Shown here: piece by piece, positions 35,704 to 47,272 of the stretch
Layout of the letters: the number at the start of each line of letters is the position of its first letter
Position numbering within the stretch: position 1 is the stretch's first letter
Assembly: GCA_030848705.1 (NCBI GenBank)
Contig: CM061245.1
Span: 70,977,564 to 71,041,563, forward strand
DNA length: 64,000 nt
Direction: 5' to 3'
From: Heracleum sosnowskyi
Lineage: Eukaryota; Streptophyta; Magnoliopsida; Apiales; Apiaceae
Translations under genes and position numbers: made by a program
Notes under the pieces: model-generated
The model's input: only the letters and a program-made list of their open reading frames with translations
The model's database searches: none
Told to the model about the DNA's origin: nothing

Positions 35704-36043
35704 GAACATCTACGATGGCTTAAAAATGTTAGGTAAAAATATAGTTGACATACTAAAAATAAAACTTTTACATAAATTGTAAAAGATTGAGGACTCCAAT
35801 GGGACAATCCTCTTTTTTATAATTTTAATCAACTCATTCACGTTGGCTATATTTGTCAATTCTCAAGGGACCTTTAACATAATTCAACATCGTCATTTAC
35901 CGTATTGAGATAATATATTCTATTTATAACAAATTAAAATAATTATAATATACTATTTTTAAAATATAACCGACAATTATTTAACCAATTATCTATTTAT
36001 TTGAATATAGCTAACCAATTTAGATAAGGTCGTTGGAGATCTC
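35704..36043. mobile_element. Tourist/PIF-Harbinger-like MITE
   Basis: Terminal sequences GAACATCTACGATGGC and, inverted, GAGATCTCCAACGAC resemble the GAGCATCTCCAATGG ends of plant Harbinger-type MITEs. The 340-bp unit is flanked by TTA on both sides (35701-35703, 36044-36046), the three-base target duplication of that group. There is no coding capacity. Confidence 0.6.
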
Positions 36044-36192
36044 TTATGCAGCTTCTATTTTAATCACAAATTCAGCTCATAAATATTATTATAATCCTAT
36101 GCATTGCATTATCAATTTCACATCAATTTTTCTGCTTAAATATGTTGCTCTAAAATTATCTATATTCTAGTTATTGTACTTAATTTTGAGAA

Positions 36193-36636
36193 AAGGTCTT
36201 CTATATTACAATTTGAAAATAAATGGTCCCAAATATCATAACTGAAAAAAATTATCGCAAATAACACTCTAAATCGCTACTTAATGTAGTGTTTTCATTT
36301 TTTTTTAAACGCTAGTTCGTTTGACGTTTGAACCTTGCTAATTTTAAAAAAAAATCGGGTAACACAACTTAAAGTAGCGTTTTGACCTAAAAACACAACT
36401 TGAAGTAGCTTTTTGATCTGAAAATACAAGTTAAAATAGCGTTTTGACTACCAAGACAATAGTTTAACTTGCGTTTTCAATGGTTTTTTTTTTCAAAAAC
36501 TTGTAAAAATGCTAGGTGATTTCACGTTTTGGTTAACACAAGTTAAAGTAACTTTTTAGTGTGATATTTGGGACCCTTTTTTGAATTGTGATATTTTGAC
36601 CATTTTTATTCAAATTGTGACAGAAAGGACTATCAC
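36193..36636. mobile_element. Foldback element with internal AAGTAGCGTTTT repeats
   Basis: Left end TTACAATTTGAAAATAAATG and GGTCCCAAATATCA match, inverted, TGATATTTGGGACC and the CAAATTGTGACAG end on the right (about 36560-36636). The inner part (36290-36530) repeats versions of ACTTAAAGTAGCGTTTTGA four or more times, in both orientations. No coding capacity. Confidence 0.7.
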
Positions 36637-36768
36637 CCCTTAATTTTTTCCAAAAGTTCTTACACTAAAATATTAAAATTAAACAAAACTGTTACATATT
36701 CCTAACCTCGTAATTCTGAATTAAAAATAAAATTATTTTTACCGACAACAAGATATCGATAGTTAAAA

Positions 36769-37497
36769 GAGTAAAGTGCACTTTGTGTACTCGCACTTTG
36801 GGTGTCAGACCACTTGAGATACTGAACTTTAAAAACTATCACTTGCTATACTGGACTTCTAACTTTTTTATAAAACGTGTACTTTCGTCAGGTATGACTA
36901 ATTTTGTTAACTTTTTCAAGGGTATTTCGGTCTTTTTGTTATCATCTTTTTCCTCAAATCCATTTACACCGTTGTTGAAACTTTTGAGAAATTAAACGTT
37001 GAATATCTCATTCATTTCTTAACGAAATCAAGTCATTCAAGTTGCAACGTAATCATCTTTTCTTCCTCTAATTTTCACTATCAATATTTTAATTTGACGA
37101 AAATAATTTAAAAGGACATAACTTAAAAAACTATACATAAATTGAAGTTTGTTAAATATATAAATTCTTGAAAGGAAATTTTTAATAGTTATAATTGATA
37201 TCCCATTGTAGAGAAGGAAAAGACGATTATATTGCAATTTAAATGAATGTATTTCGTTATAAAACGAATGGTAAATTCGAGTTATAAGTTTTTACGAAGA
37301 TTATCAATGGTGAAAATGAGTTTGAGGAAGAACCTGATTGATAAAAAACGAATATACCCCTGAATTTCTTAACGACGTCAAATGAATTTAATCCTATCGT
37401 AAAAAAGTTAGCATTCCAGTATAACAAATGATAATTTTAAAAATTGAGTATTTCAAGTGATCTGACACTTAAAAAGCAAATACACAAAGTGCAATCT
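36769..37497. mobile_element. 729-bp foldback element with 8-bp target-site duplication
   Basis: AGTTAAAA flanks both ends (36761-36768 and 37498-37505). The arms, GTGCACTTTGTGTAC on the left and its counterpart before GCAATCT on the right, are alignable over about 120 bases, including TGTCAGACCACTTGAGATACT. The 8-bp duplication suits a hAT- or Mutator-derived non-autonomous element. Confidence 0.8.
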
Positions 37498-37725
37498 AGT
37501 TAAAAATATTAGAGAACGGGAAAGTAGACGAAATAATTCCAAATTTGAGTAACCGGGCGTTAAAAGCAGCAATGCCTATGATAAATGAGTGTCCCATTAC
37601 CAGACGCAAGTATTAGTTATAATAATAGATGTTTCGAGTAGTTGTACTTTAAACTTGTTTTGGCATTACCATGAGAGTTGATCTCTGTTTTCTTATCCTC
37701 GTCAATATTTTCATCAAACCTAAAC

Positions 37726-37733
37726 TTATATAG
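37726..37733 (+). promoter_or_regulatory. Probable TATA box of the HIPP gene
   Basis: TTATATAG lies about 95 bases before the HIPP start codon, a distance consistent with a 5' UTR of roughly 60-70 bases. Confidence 0.45.
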
Positions 37734-37824
37734 GGTACTTGAATACGCAACATGCACTAGAATTATTCCGACACTATTTACTTCACTGCTTCATAGTCCA
37801 CCACCCAACAGTACACCATCTGAA

Positions 37825-38521
37825 ATGAAGGTACGATTTCCATCCAATTCCTCTTCTACCTTGTTTATTTCTTTTTCCCTTGCTCTGTTTTTTCATCGCA
37901 TCCTATTTTAAATATCTGTGTGTTTTATGTATGCATTTAACTAAACGTTTTCTTACAGTGATGTCTCCATGTTAGTTCTTTCTTTACTTCCTCTGTTTCA
38001 TGTCACGTATTTTCAAACTTTTTGTGTTTTCAGAAAGTTGTAGTGAAATTGGAGATACATGATGACAAAGAAAAGAAGAAGGCCATGAAAGCAGTTTCCA
38101 GACTCTCAGGTTTCGACTTTGCATGCAACTGTATCATCAAAATTCAAATCATGTATTTATACAACAGAACCAGCAGCTTATATGCTACATGAGTCCTAAT
38201 TAATTATATTTATTGGTTTATCGTTTATGGCTGTCGACAGGTATTGAAACTATATCCATCGAGATGAAAGACAAGAAATTAACTGTGATTGGTGACGTTG
38301 ATCCAATTGAACTGGTGAACAAACTGAAAAAGTTATGTAACACGGAATTATTAACAGTTGGTCCAGCAAAAGAACCCGAAAAAAAGAAAGACGATGAGAA
38401 GAAGAAAGAGCAACAAATTCATCATCTCATTATGGCCTATCAATACTACAATCCTTATGTAATGCACCAATATGATGATCACAGTGCTGAGGAATATCCC
38501 AGTTCATGTGTGATATCTTAA
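37825..38521 (+). CDS. Heavy-metal-associated isoprenylated plant protein (HIPP), cysteine-less HMA domain
   Basis: The exons are 37825-37830, 38034-38109 and 38241-38521: 363 bases, 120 residues. The first exon codes only Met-Lys, a pattern typical of this family. Residues 1-70 form an HMA (ferredoxin-like) fold: KKVVVKLEIHDDKEKKKAMKAV, then SGIETISIEMKDKKLTVIGDVDP. The metal-binding CXXC of classical HMA domains is absent, with His-Asp-Asp-Lys at that place, so copper or zinc binding in the usual way is unlikely. A Lys/Glu-rich linker (EPEKKKDDEKKKEQQ) follows, then a Tyr/His-rich tail (YQYYNPYVMHQY). The C-terminal CVIS is a CaaX farnesylation signal, with Cys117 as the modified residue, so membrane association is expected. 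A polyadenylation signal AATAAA is at 38586. The exact role is unknown. Confidence 0.9.
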
Positions 38522-39737
38522 TGGTATCATTCATGTGTCCTGTGAGTTTTTAGATTATTAAGTCATTCCCCAAATGTTAATTTGGAATAAAATGAGATGT
38601 AGTACTAGTACATAGTTTTCGATTGTTGATAACATTTGGTAATTGAGGAGAAATGGTAAATAGCAGATGTAATGATAAATAGTGTGCTCTATTTTGTTAA
38701 TTTTAATGTTAAAGATGAAGATACTTGATTAACATTCGATTTGAGATTTCCGTAGAAACTGCAGTGTTCTAATCTTTGTTATAAGAATCTGTTTTATGAA
38801 AACAAAAACCAGATTACTTTATGTAGTTTATTTATCTTCATGTTTTCGATTCGTTTACTCAACTGTGATGAATTCAAAGTAAAGATCAAAAATCTCTGGA
38901 CTCCTTTCTGAGATTTTTATGGAAATTAGCACTATTTTCTTCCAGTTAATATATTTCTAATAAGTGCAGTTCTATGATAGATTCAGATAAAACGCGTTGT
39001 TGTTGCTGCTTCTGAGTACTGGCCTCGAGGCCTGAGCTTATTAGCAACTGTGATGAATATAACTCTGCTTGATAACTAGTCAAGTGTTTAGTTGTTACCT
39101 GATACAAGGTGGAACTCAAACTGAAAAGCAAAAAACGGTCTCTTAAATGAAAAATAAGGATAAGTCTGCATATCGGTACCCTTCCGTGCTCTAATCTGTT
39201 CAGCTCGTGGAAATAATGTAGAAACCTTTAATCAGCCAACTACTTAGATCTTTGTTTATTTATTAACTTTATCATTTGGATGATGACTGAAACATCAAGT
39301 GAGACATTGACAAATAGGCCTTGCTATCAGACATGAGAGACGATGGCATATATGTAATGCCAATTCGTTTAGCCAAATTATGACCAATCTTTCGTTCTTT
39401 AAGCCGACAAGCATTCTTTAATTCACAGTTCTTGCATCATCCTCGCATTGTTAGGACTTAGCGTGTTACAAGTATGAAGCTGATATAATTCTGAATTTTC
39501 TTTCCTTGTAGAGAAGCCACACAACAATACATTATGACAAACTATCCTCATAATTGGTAATAGAAAAATGCACTCCATCAGGCAACGCAAGCAGTTAAAT
39601 ATGTATTTCATAGCTTTTAATGATATCTCTCTGTCATTAGAAACGAAATTTCAATGTCATAGCCTATAGATTACAGTAATGGCATAAGGATTTGATTTGC
39701 ACCAGCATTCAGAAAATCTCCGCAGAGTCTAATAAAA
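38522..39737. other. Intergenic region between the HIPP and ACC synthase 3' ends
   Basis: The two genes converge here. The sequence contains the HIPP 3' UTR (AATAAA at 38586-38591) and the likely ACC synthase 3' UTR. I see no other gene or repeat structure in these 1.2 kb. Confidence 0.5.
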
Positions 39738-41530
39738 TCATGTTAACGCAATTGTAGAGTTAGGAGAATGAGGGGACATGATGTGAGGTGACATCATAAT
39801 TCCATCCCTCAATTGAAATGATAAGCTCATTTTCAGACTCCTTTGGCATGATAATTTCTTTGCCTTCACCTCCAGAGCTCCCATAGTTTGAAGCGCAAAC
39901 TTCTTAATCCTCTGTAAAGCAACTTTCATCGTCTCATCATCCATGTTCGCATAGCAAATTCTAAACCAGCCAGGCTCTGAGCAATGAAATGAAGAGCCTG
40001 GTGATATGCTGAGTTTAACATTGTTTATTACACTCTTCCAGAGCTCCATTTCAGCTTCAAATGTTGGTTTCTTAAGCAGTTTACGCAAGTCCATCCACAA
40101 AAACAGCCCTGCATTTCCATTCAAATTCCCAATGCCCACTTGTGCTAGTCCTTGAGTGAACACTTCATGCCTTGAACCTAATCTTTCTCGATTCTCCAGT
40201 ATAAATTTTTCCACAAACATTTCATCAGATAACATTGCAGCAATTAAGTGTTGTGTCTGTGTGGAAACTAGTCCAAAACTCGACATTTTTCTAGCACAAT
40301 TCACAACATTATCATTGTACGAGTACACGATTCCAATTCTAAAACCTGGAAACCCCATATCTTTCGAGAGACTATAGACAATGTGAACAAGGTCACGATT
40401 GCATTTAGTATCTTCCTCTATTATCTCAGCAATGCTAACGAATTCGGGCTTATTAAAAACCGTGCCAGCATAAATTTCATCGCATACTAGGTGAATGCTC
40501 TTCTCATTGATAAAACTGACTAAATCCTTAAGTGTGGCTCTGTCTAAAGTGGTGCCCAGAGGATTTGATGGATTCGTTACAAGCAAGCCTTTAACTTTAG
40601 TTTTAGACGATTCAGCTCGTTGAAGTGCAGTTTCTAAGGCTGTTCTTGTAATTTTGAAATTGTTAAAGCTCTCACAAATAACTGGCACAAGTTGAACTCC
40701 TGTTCTCCATCTCAAATCTCGATCAAATCTACAAAAAGATTTTCATTAAGTGGGTCAATTTCTAGCACTATTTTGAATATCGACATTAAAGACTTCCAAC
40801 TAAAAAATTTACTCTAAAGAAAAAAATTAAGAAAGTGTTTCACAGCTGAACAAAAGCTTAAAGAAAAGTACCCTGGATAATATGGGGTGGGTACTAAAAA
40901 GGCATCACCAGGATCGGCTAAACAGAATGCCATCATTTCATGAGCTCCAGTAGCTCCACCACTCATAACAATGCGATCCGGATCAAATGTGACCTTTTCT
41001 TCTCTCACTTTTTCCATGAACCTTGCAATGGCCTGAAAAGTTAACATGAATATGTTTGAACATTCAATTACTATCTAATTATTGTTACTTTTGTACAACA
41101 GGATTGTCAATAAAAGTTGACTAGTTATTCTTGAAGTAGAGTTTCGTACATTTCTAAACTCTGGCAATCCATGATAATCTTGATAAATGGCAATATCAGT
41201 GAATTTATCCACCCCTTGAGTTGTACAGATTGATGCACTCTGGTTATGCACAACCCAGTCTTTGATCAAATTAAAGGAAAGCTGCCAAATGTATAGATAG
41301 TAATCATTAGATACTCTACATGCACACACACGCACAATAATTATACATACCTGGTTCTCAGCAAGTCCCATCTGGATGACACCTTGAGGATTGTTAATGG
41401 AATGATAGGGATCCCTATCATAAGCCTTCCAAGCATCGAAGTACGGAGAGTTTTCACTATGGCCGTCATTAGTGGCAATTTTGGACAATAGCTGCACTTG
41501 TTCCTTAAAACTGCTGTTGATCATTGCCAT
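39738..41530 (-). CDS. ACS: 1-aminocyclopropane-1-carboxylate synthase, type 1 C-terminus
   Basis: A PLP enzyme that makes ACC from S-adenosylmethionine, the usual rate-limiting step of ethylene synthesis in the cytosol. Exons on the minus strand: 41351-41530, 41150-41281, 40872-41032, 39738-40728; 1464 bases, 487 residues. Motifs: MGLAENQ at 54-60, GGATGAHE, PTPYYPGFDRDLRWRTGV (spanning the third intron), NPSNPLG, DEIYAGT and SLSKDMGFPGFRIG, whose Lys280 is the expected Schiff-base lysine. The conserved RICYANMD is near the end. The last 40 residues include MSLSFQL and SPHIMSPHSP, i.e. a CDPK-type Ser and three Ser-Pro sites, as in type 1 ACS proteins stabilised by MAP-kinase phosphorylation. 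A TATATATA at 41671-41678 on the minus strand could serve as TATA box, giving a 5' UTR of about 110 bases. Confidence 0.95.
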
Positions 41531-41670
41531 GTCTTGGATGAGAATATATATAATTGTGTTAAGTTGCTCTTACTTGAGACAATGCAAGAAAAGGATCAAG
41601 TAATGCTTTTTTAAATGATATTAAGATTTTGTGTAATAAGTTGATGGAATTCTGAAATGAGATTGTTAAA

Positions 41671-41678
41671 TATATATA
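41671..41678 (-). promoter_or_regulatory. Probable TATA box of the ACC synthase gene
   Basis: The minus strand reads TATATATA about 140 bases upstream of the start codon. No better candidate is seen closer to the gene. Confidence 0.4.
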
Positions 41679-41759
41679 GATGGAGAAACTGAAGTGGTGT
41701 TTCCGGTGGCAGACGGGTGAGAAGGACCGCAGTTGAGTGTTAGTACGTGGAATCTGCAA

Positions 41760-43810
41760 TATTAGGTAATGATTTATTAGTATTACTGTCTGTGCTTAAA
41801 GTTACTTTCATATAGAACTGGCCGTTCGGGTAATCGGATTATATGTTTAATCTACGAAACAAACAAGTAATTACAAGGTAATTACGTTGAATCCACACAA
41901 GTACAGATCAAGGGCAGGCAGTTAAAATGAACTAGCTAAGGATGGAGATAGTGCATGATAAGAAAACAGAAAAGAAAGTGAATGTAATACAACATTTCCA
42001 TATTAATAAGAACAGGTCATGCAAGCTTACTGGAGTATTTACTTAAAACAGAAAATAATTAGAGATTAATTATGTCACAACATTTTTTATTTGTGATTTG
42101 ATGTTACCGTGTTAGTTAAAAGCAGCTGTCTGGTATTGAATTTATGATGTATCCATTCATGATATAAAACCCAAATGCAGGTCTGCGAGTCCAGCAGTCA
42201 TGTTGATGTTGAGTAACCGGCTCATCTAAAATCTTAAAGGTGTTAGAGGAAGGGTCAAATGAATCTTATGCTATATTTTAACAGATTTAATCAAAAATAT
42301 GAATACGTGGGTTGAAATGTAGATCGAGTATAAATAGGGGGCTCAAAAACATTTTGACAAATGATTTTAGACGTGTTTCAATAAAAAAACAAAAATTAAA
42401 CTACATACTTAAAAAAAAAATAGTACTTAAGGATGTATGGCTTAAGCCAGAAAAAAACCAACATATATATATTTGAGAATGCAATTCCCGATATTATCTC
42501 AGAAAACTCGTATAAATTAATTGAACTAAAATCATATAAACATGACACATGGTGTCTCAGATTAATATATATATATAATTGAATTTTTTTTATCAGATTA
42601 AGGAAATAAGATATTTTTTTAATTGAAATTGCAGACACAATTACATAAATTAATTAAGTTTATTATCTTAACTTGTATAAGTTTCGTAAGGCAATCACAT
42701 AAAGTTTATTCTATATATATTTTACTATCCGTATTATCCAATATGCAAGTTGAATATGCGTGTGAAGATGAGTGAATGAACGGGTTGACAACTGACAACA
42801 ACGTTGGCTCCTCTTCGATGGCGCCTAATCAATTGGATGTTCCTAGTCATGACTCGACGGATGCCCCAAATTTGCACCACAACATTAAGAGGAGTTGGAA
42901 CTTGGAAATCACACCTCTGTATTAAAATGTAAGGATTAAAAAATGTAGGGATTAAAATGCTTTTACGGTGCTTAAAGCTTTAAATGGAGAGAGGGCATCG
43001 ACAGACTCCAATCAAGAAGACAGCTAGGTGAAAAGCTCTATTTGAATCATAGCTCAGTTGAAGTGCGGCCACCTCCACCCAAAGTTGCTCAACAGGTTAA
43101 CATTTGAGATGCAGAACCAGAAATAGGACAGAAGCCAGCTCATTATACTTTCAGATGCAATCATCAGTTGGCTATTGGCTTGCTGCCCCGACTCCTAACA
43201 GATTATCTACACCTGCAGCTGCTGGTCGCTTCCACCCCAAGTTATTCAACATGTTAGACATTCTAGATGCGGAACCAGAAAACAGGAGGATGAAGCTGGG
43301 GGTGCGAATCATGCCATTTTGAGTCAGGCTGTACAACACTAGGAAAAAATGCAGAGAGATGGCATTGGGAAAGCAAAAAGAAAGTCTTCTTCAATCTAGA
43401 TATCGTCTATGAACCTTTTGTGACCAAGATAGAATTTTGGGGAAGCAAAAAAAAAAACTGCAATACTAAATTTCATTGCTCTAGTACTTGTTAGTTTTAA
43501 ATTGTATCCGTTTCATGCTTTAGAATATAACTAATGTGCAGTACTGTAACTAAGTTAGATACCTTCTTTACTTGGTACGGAAATTTTGAGGCTCAACAAC
43601 AGCCTTCTTGTGCTATGATATATAATCCACAATCAAGTATTGGATCAATCAAAAGTTGGATACAAAGTATTGCTTCATTTTCCTATCAAGAAAACTTAAC
43701 TGAGTACAACCGAGTAATGACATTGTGCCATTATGTAATTCAATGCTTATATGAAGTATTACATTGATTGATACACTAGATTCTGTATGTGATCTTCAAC
43801 AACCCTCATA
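41760..43810. other. Intergenic region with an unrecognised internal duplication
   Basis: Mostly AT-rich sequence. At 43065-43120 and 43210-43275 two similar blocks occur (CCACCC.AAGTT.. to ..GCAGAACCAGAAA and CCACCCCAAGTT.. to ..GCGGAACCAGAAA), with higher GC than the surroundings. A 72-codon open frame (43104-43322) includes the second block. It could be a captured or decayed gene fragment, but I recognise no family. Confidence 0.35.
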
Positions 43811-45741
43811 TCACTTCTTCATGAGAAGAACAACAGTGTGAGCTGCTATGCTCCTATTCTCCCCAAGGCTGTCCACCTTCTCGTGAGTTTTGGCCTTCAA
43901 ATTCACAACAGAAGGGTCGGCCCCAAGCAAAAGCGACAAGTTGTTTCTGATAGTCTCCTTGTGAGGGCTTAGTTTTGGTTTTTGAAGAATCAACGTAGCA
44001 TCTAGATTTCCTAGCTCGTAACCAGCCTCGTGCATCAATCTTACCTGAGATGATATGATGCATAGATAGCATAATAGTATCAATATACGAAGCAACATAG
44101 ATGCCATCAGAAGTATAATACGAATTGCGGCCAACTTTGTTGAAAAAAATCACACCTCTAAAACACCAAATATACAAACAAAAAGAGAAAAAAAATATTA
44201 TGAAATATGTTTAAAGTTCAGATTTTTTTTCCTGGTCGAAATCTATTGCAGCCAAAAGGGAATCATAGTTTAAGGGCACAAACATGTGGACCTTAAAAAG
44301 TTTTACTGCAGCCAAATGCTATCAAGGATAAATATTGGCGTAAGAGTTGTACTTTGCAAATACTTTACGAGTGGAAAAAACTGAAATATATCAAAGCTCC
44401 AATAAATACTATATAGTTGGACGGATAGTAGCAAAACAGCCGCCATATCTTTAGTAGTGGTTCAGACTTTTGTCCTCAACTGCCATTTTTATTTTGCAGA
44501 TATTTTCATGAAAAGAAATATTTGTTATTTCAGCACAGACCTCCTTATAAGTGAAACCTTGTGCTTTCCATTCAACATAGAAAAAAAGGACCATAACATA
44601 CATATTTTGTTTATATTGCCCTAAACACATCCATATAAGGGACACATGGCAAAGATCGAATGAACATCCCTAAGTAATACTTAAGTTCTTTTTTATGTTA
44701 ACTAGAAAATTCTTCTAGCTAGGTGAGAGGTGACTCCCGAATTACATAAATTACATCACCATCCATCCAATCCTACAGAAATGCATTCAAAGGTCACAGT
44801 ATTTTCTCTTCTTTACACCTATTGAAAATGTAGGAAGGCTTTACACTTTGCGCACTATTTACCTCAACATAAAAGAGAGCCTACTTTTGTACTTTATATT
44901 ATTTTTCTCTTCTACATTCATATCTTTTGCCTGCCAGTTATTTTATGGTAACATACCAATCATGTTCAATTGAATGTGCAAGTTTAATAAGTTGATAAGC
45001 TCTACAAATGTTTTAACAAAATTATTACGCTAAAAATCTAATCATGCAGAAATAAAATCAAATTGCATTATGGGGGAAAATCTCACAGCTTCTTTGATGA
45101 AAACTGAAGAGCGAGCCCCTTTCCATTTGGGATCATTATCGGGAAAAATCTGGCCAATATCAGGAAGGCCCAAAGCACCCAAAATTGCATCAACAACACA
45201 GTGAAGTAATACATCACCTACACCACCAAGAAACTATCATTAATCAACAAACTCATATATATATTTCCATCAGTTACAAATCAATTCAAGTAACAAAATT
45301 CATATCAAGTTAAAACTAGTATAAGCTACTTCACATCATAATTTTTTATTTTAAAAAAAAATCACATTTTAGGCCTAATAAATGAATGACATGATGAGAC
45401 TTACCATCAGAATGAGCCTCACAGCCTTTCTCAAAAGGAATATCAATACCACCAATAATCAAAGGGTACCCGGGTTCTAACCGGTGCAAATCAAACCCAT
45501 GACCCACCCGAAAAGGAAGCACTTTCGACGCCTTTATGACCACCGTGTCCGCCTCAACTTCAACGGCGCTAGAAGCAGCTGCAACCACCACCGGAGAGTT
45601 TAATTTAACAGAAATTGGAGGGGCCAACACACTAGAAAAACTTGAAGACCCAAGAGAAGGGGTTGAAAAAGATTGAATTTTGATCATGGGTTTTGCGAGA
45701 ATTGAACTGGTAGCTGTGAAAAACATTGAATTGGCAGCCAT
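43811..45741 (-). CDS. ISPF: 2-C-methyl-D-erythritol 2,4-cyclodiphosphate synthase (plastid MEP pathway)
   Basis: It converts CDP-methylerythritol 2-phosphate to MEcPP, the fifth step of plastid isoprenoid precursor synthesis. Exons on the minus strand: 45405-45741, 45087-45217, 43811-44044; 702 bases, 233 residues, matching the plant family length. Residues 1-65 or so are Ser/Ala-rich without acidic residues until the end, a chloroplast transit peptide. The catalytic domain starts at LPFRVGHGFDLHRLEPG. Asp84, His86 and His118 are the expected divalent-metal ligands, and HSDGD (110-114) spans the first splice site. GDIGQIFPD-type and KWKGA motifs follow, then DATLILQKPKLSPH and the late VNLKAKTHEKVDSLGE. 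All introns are GT-AG. The neighbouring ACC synthase is on the same strand 2 kb away, with no sign of a functional link. Confidence 0.95.
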
Positions 45742-46380
45742 TTTGCGTATTGAAATGTCTCCCTTGTTGAATTTAGTTGGGTTGGCGTCTGGTTTTAAAC
45801 GGGTAATGTCAGAGTAAATACACGTGGCCGAATGTGATTAGCCTGTTTCATGTGACTGGGTGTTGTAAGAAGACTTGGTAATTTTGTTTTGATGTTCAAG
45901 TACACCCAAGTTGAATTTGTAGCGTAATTATAAAGTGTGCTGTTTTGAGTCGAACAAAATTGACAACTGAATTTCATACATATTTTACCAAACTTTCAAC
46001 TATTATCACTGTGAAATCAATTACTTTACAAACATCCGTCAAATATCTCAATTCAAAGAATTTGACCGTCAATTTTTAAAACATAGTTTAAAATTTTAAT
46101 TGAAAAAATCAAGATCCATTTTAATCTACCTGGATTATTCACCATCTGAATTGAATATACCTTTTATTTTCAAAAAAAATTAATAAATATCTTCCAAATT
46201 AGATGCACTAAGTAAATTAAACATTTTTGGCAGATTCTGTTCATAAAATAAGTTTTAGTACATTATTTTCGTTGTATAGATTTGGTATATGCAATTATGT
46301 AAAGAAAATCTCCGGGTGTGTAAAAGAAAAAAGGGGGCGGCAAGTATTGTCCGCTAGTAACTCTTTTTTAACACTGGTTA
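45742..46380. other. IspF upstream region
   Basis: This 640-base stretch is AT-rich and should contain the IspF promoter. I could not single out a convincing TATA box, and no repeat is evident. Confidence 0.3.
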
Positions 46381-47272
46381 CTACTCTCTCCGCAAATTGT
46401 TGTTAAGCATGGAGTTTAAGAAAAATGAATAAAAGTGAAGGAAAACTGAGAAAGTGAGTATAAGTTAGTAGGATTTAGATCAGGTAAAATGGGTTCGGAT
46501 CCGAAGAATCGAACCGAAATTCATAAAACCGAATCCGATTTTGTATCCGAATTAGTTAAACTGATAATTATCTGAAAACTGATTTGAACCGATCCAAAAA
46601 TTATCCGAACCGAAAATTATCCGATACGATTATGATCCGAACCGATCATAACCGAATAATAAATTATCCGAACCAAATATGATTCGAAATACGAGATCCG
46701 ATTTAAATTCGAACTAAAAAAATGGTGAATTCAGTTTTAGTTGAGTTATGATATTTATAATCAACATATATTAGGCCACTTTTAATTCAATAAATTAATC
46801 TATTTATAAGCAAAATTCTTAATTATAATAATTTTATGTCAAAAATATCATAGATATTTAATCAATACTTTTGAAAAAGTACTTTATTTTATTTAAAAAA
46901 TAATATATTTAATAATAAGATATTTTTAAAATATTACAAATTAAAAAAAATGAATGAATAATGATCCGAAAAGATCCGAACCGAATTTGATCTGAACCAT
47001 ATTCAACGGATTTTAATCCAAATTTCATCCGATTTTAATCCGAATTAGAACCGAACCGAATCAAATCCGATCTGATCCGAACTATACCAAAAATATATCA
47101 TAACCGAACATTAATCCGATCCGAGATTGATCCAATCCGAAACCAAACCGATTATCCGATTTGCCAGATCTAGGATTCACTACCAAGTAAGAAAAAATAG
47201 ATTATTTAAAAAAAATATTAAACACATCCCAACATAAAAAGTGTTAACAATACATTGTGACTGAGGCAGTAT
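46381..47272. mobile_element. Stowaway-like MITE split by a nested insertion
   Basis: The left piece (46381-46475) starts CTACTCTCTCCGCAAATTG. The right piece (47178-47272) ends, read inverted, TACTGCCTCAGTCACAATG. Both fit the CTCCCTCCGT-type ends of Stowaway elements, and both have TA next to them. The match between the two arms is imperfect, so this is a tentative call. Confidence 0.4.
46476..47170. mobile_element. hAT-like element built of ATCCGAACCGA repeats, with target-site duplication
   Basis: TAGGATT occurs on both sides (46469-46475 and 47171-47177). The ends TTAGATCAGGTAAAAT and, inverted, AGATCTGGCAAATCGG are similar. Near both ends the sequence consists of degenerate ATCCGAACCGA / GGTTCGGAT words in many copies, while the middle is plain AT-rich. 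There is no coding capacity. The duplication length of 7-8 bases and subterminal repeats suggest hAT ancestry. Confidence 0.65.
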
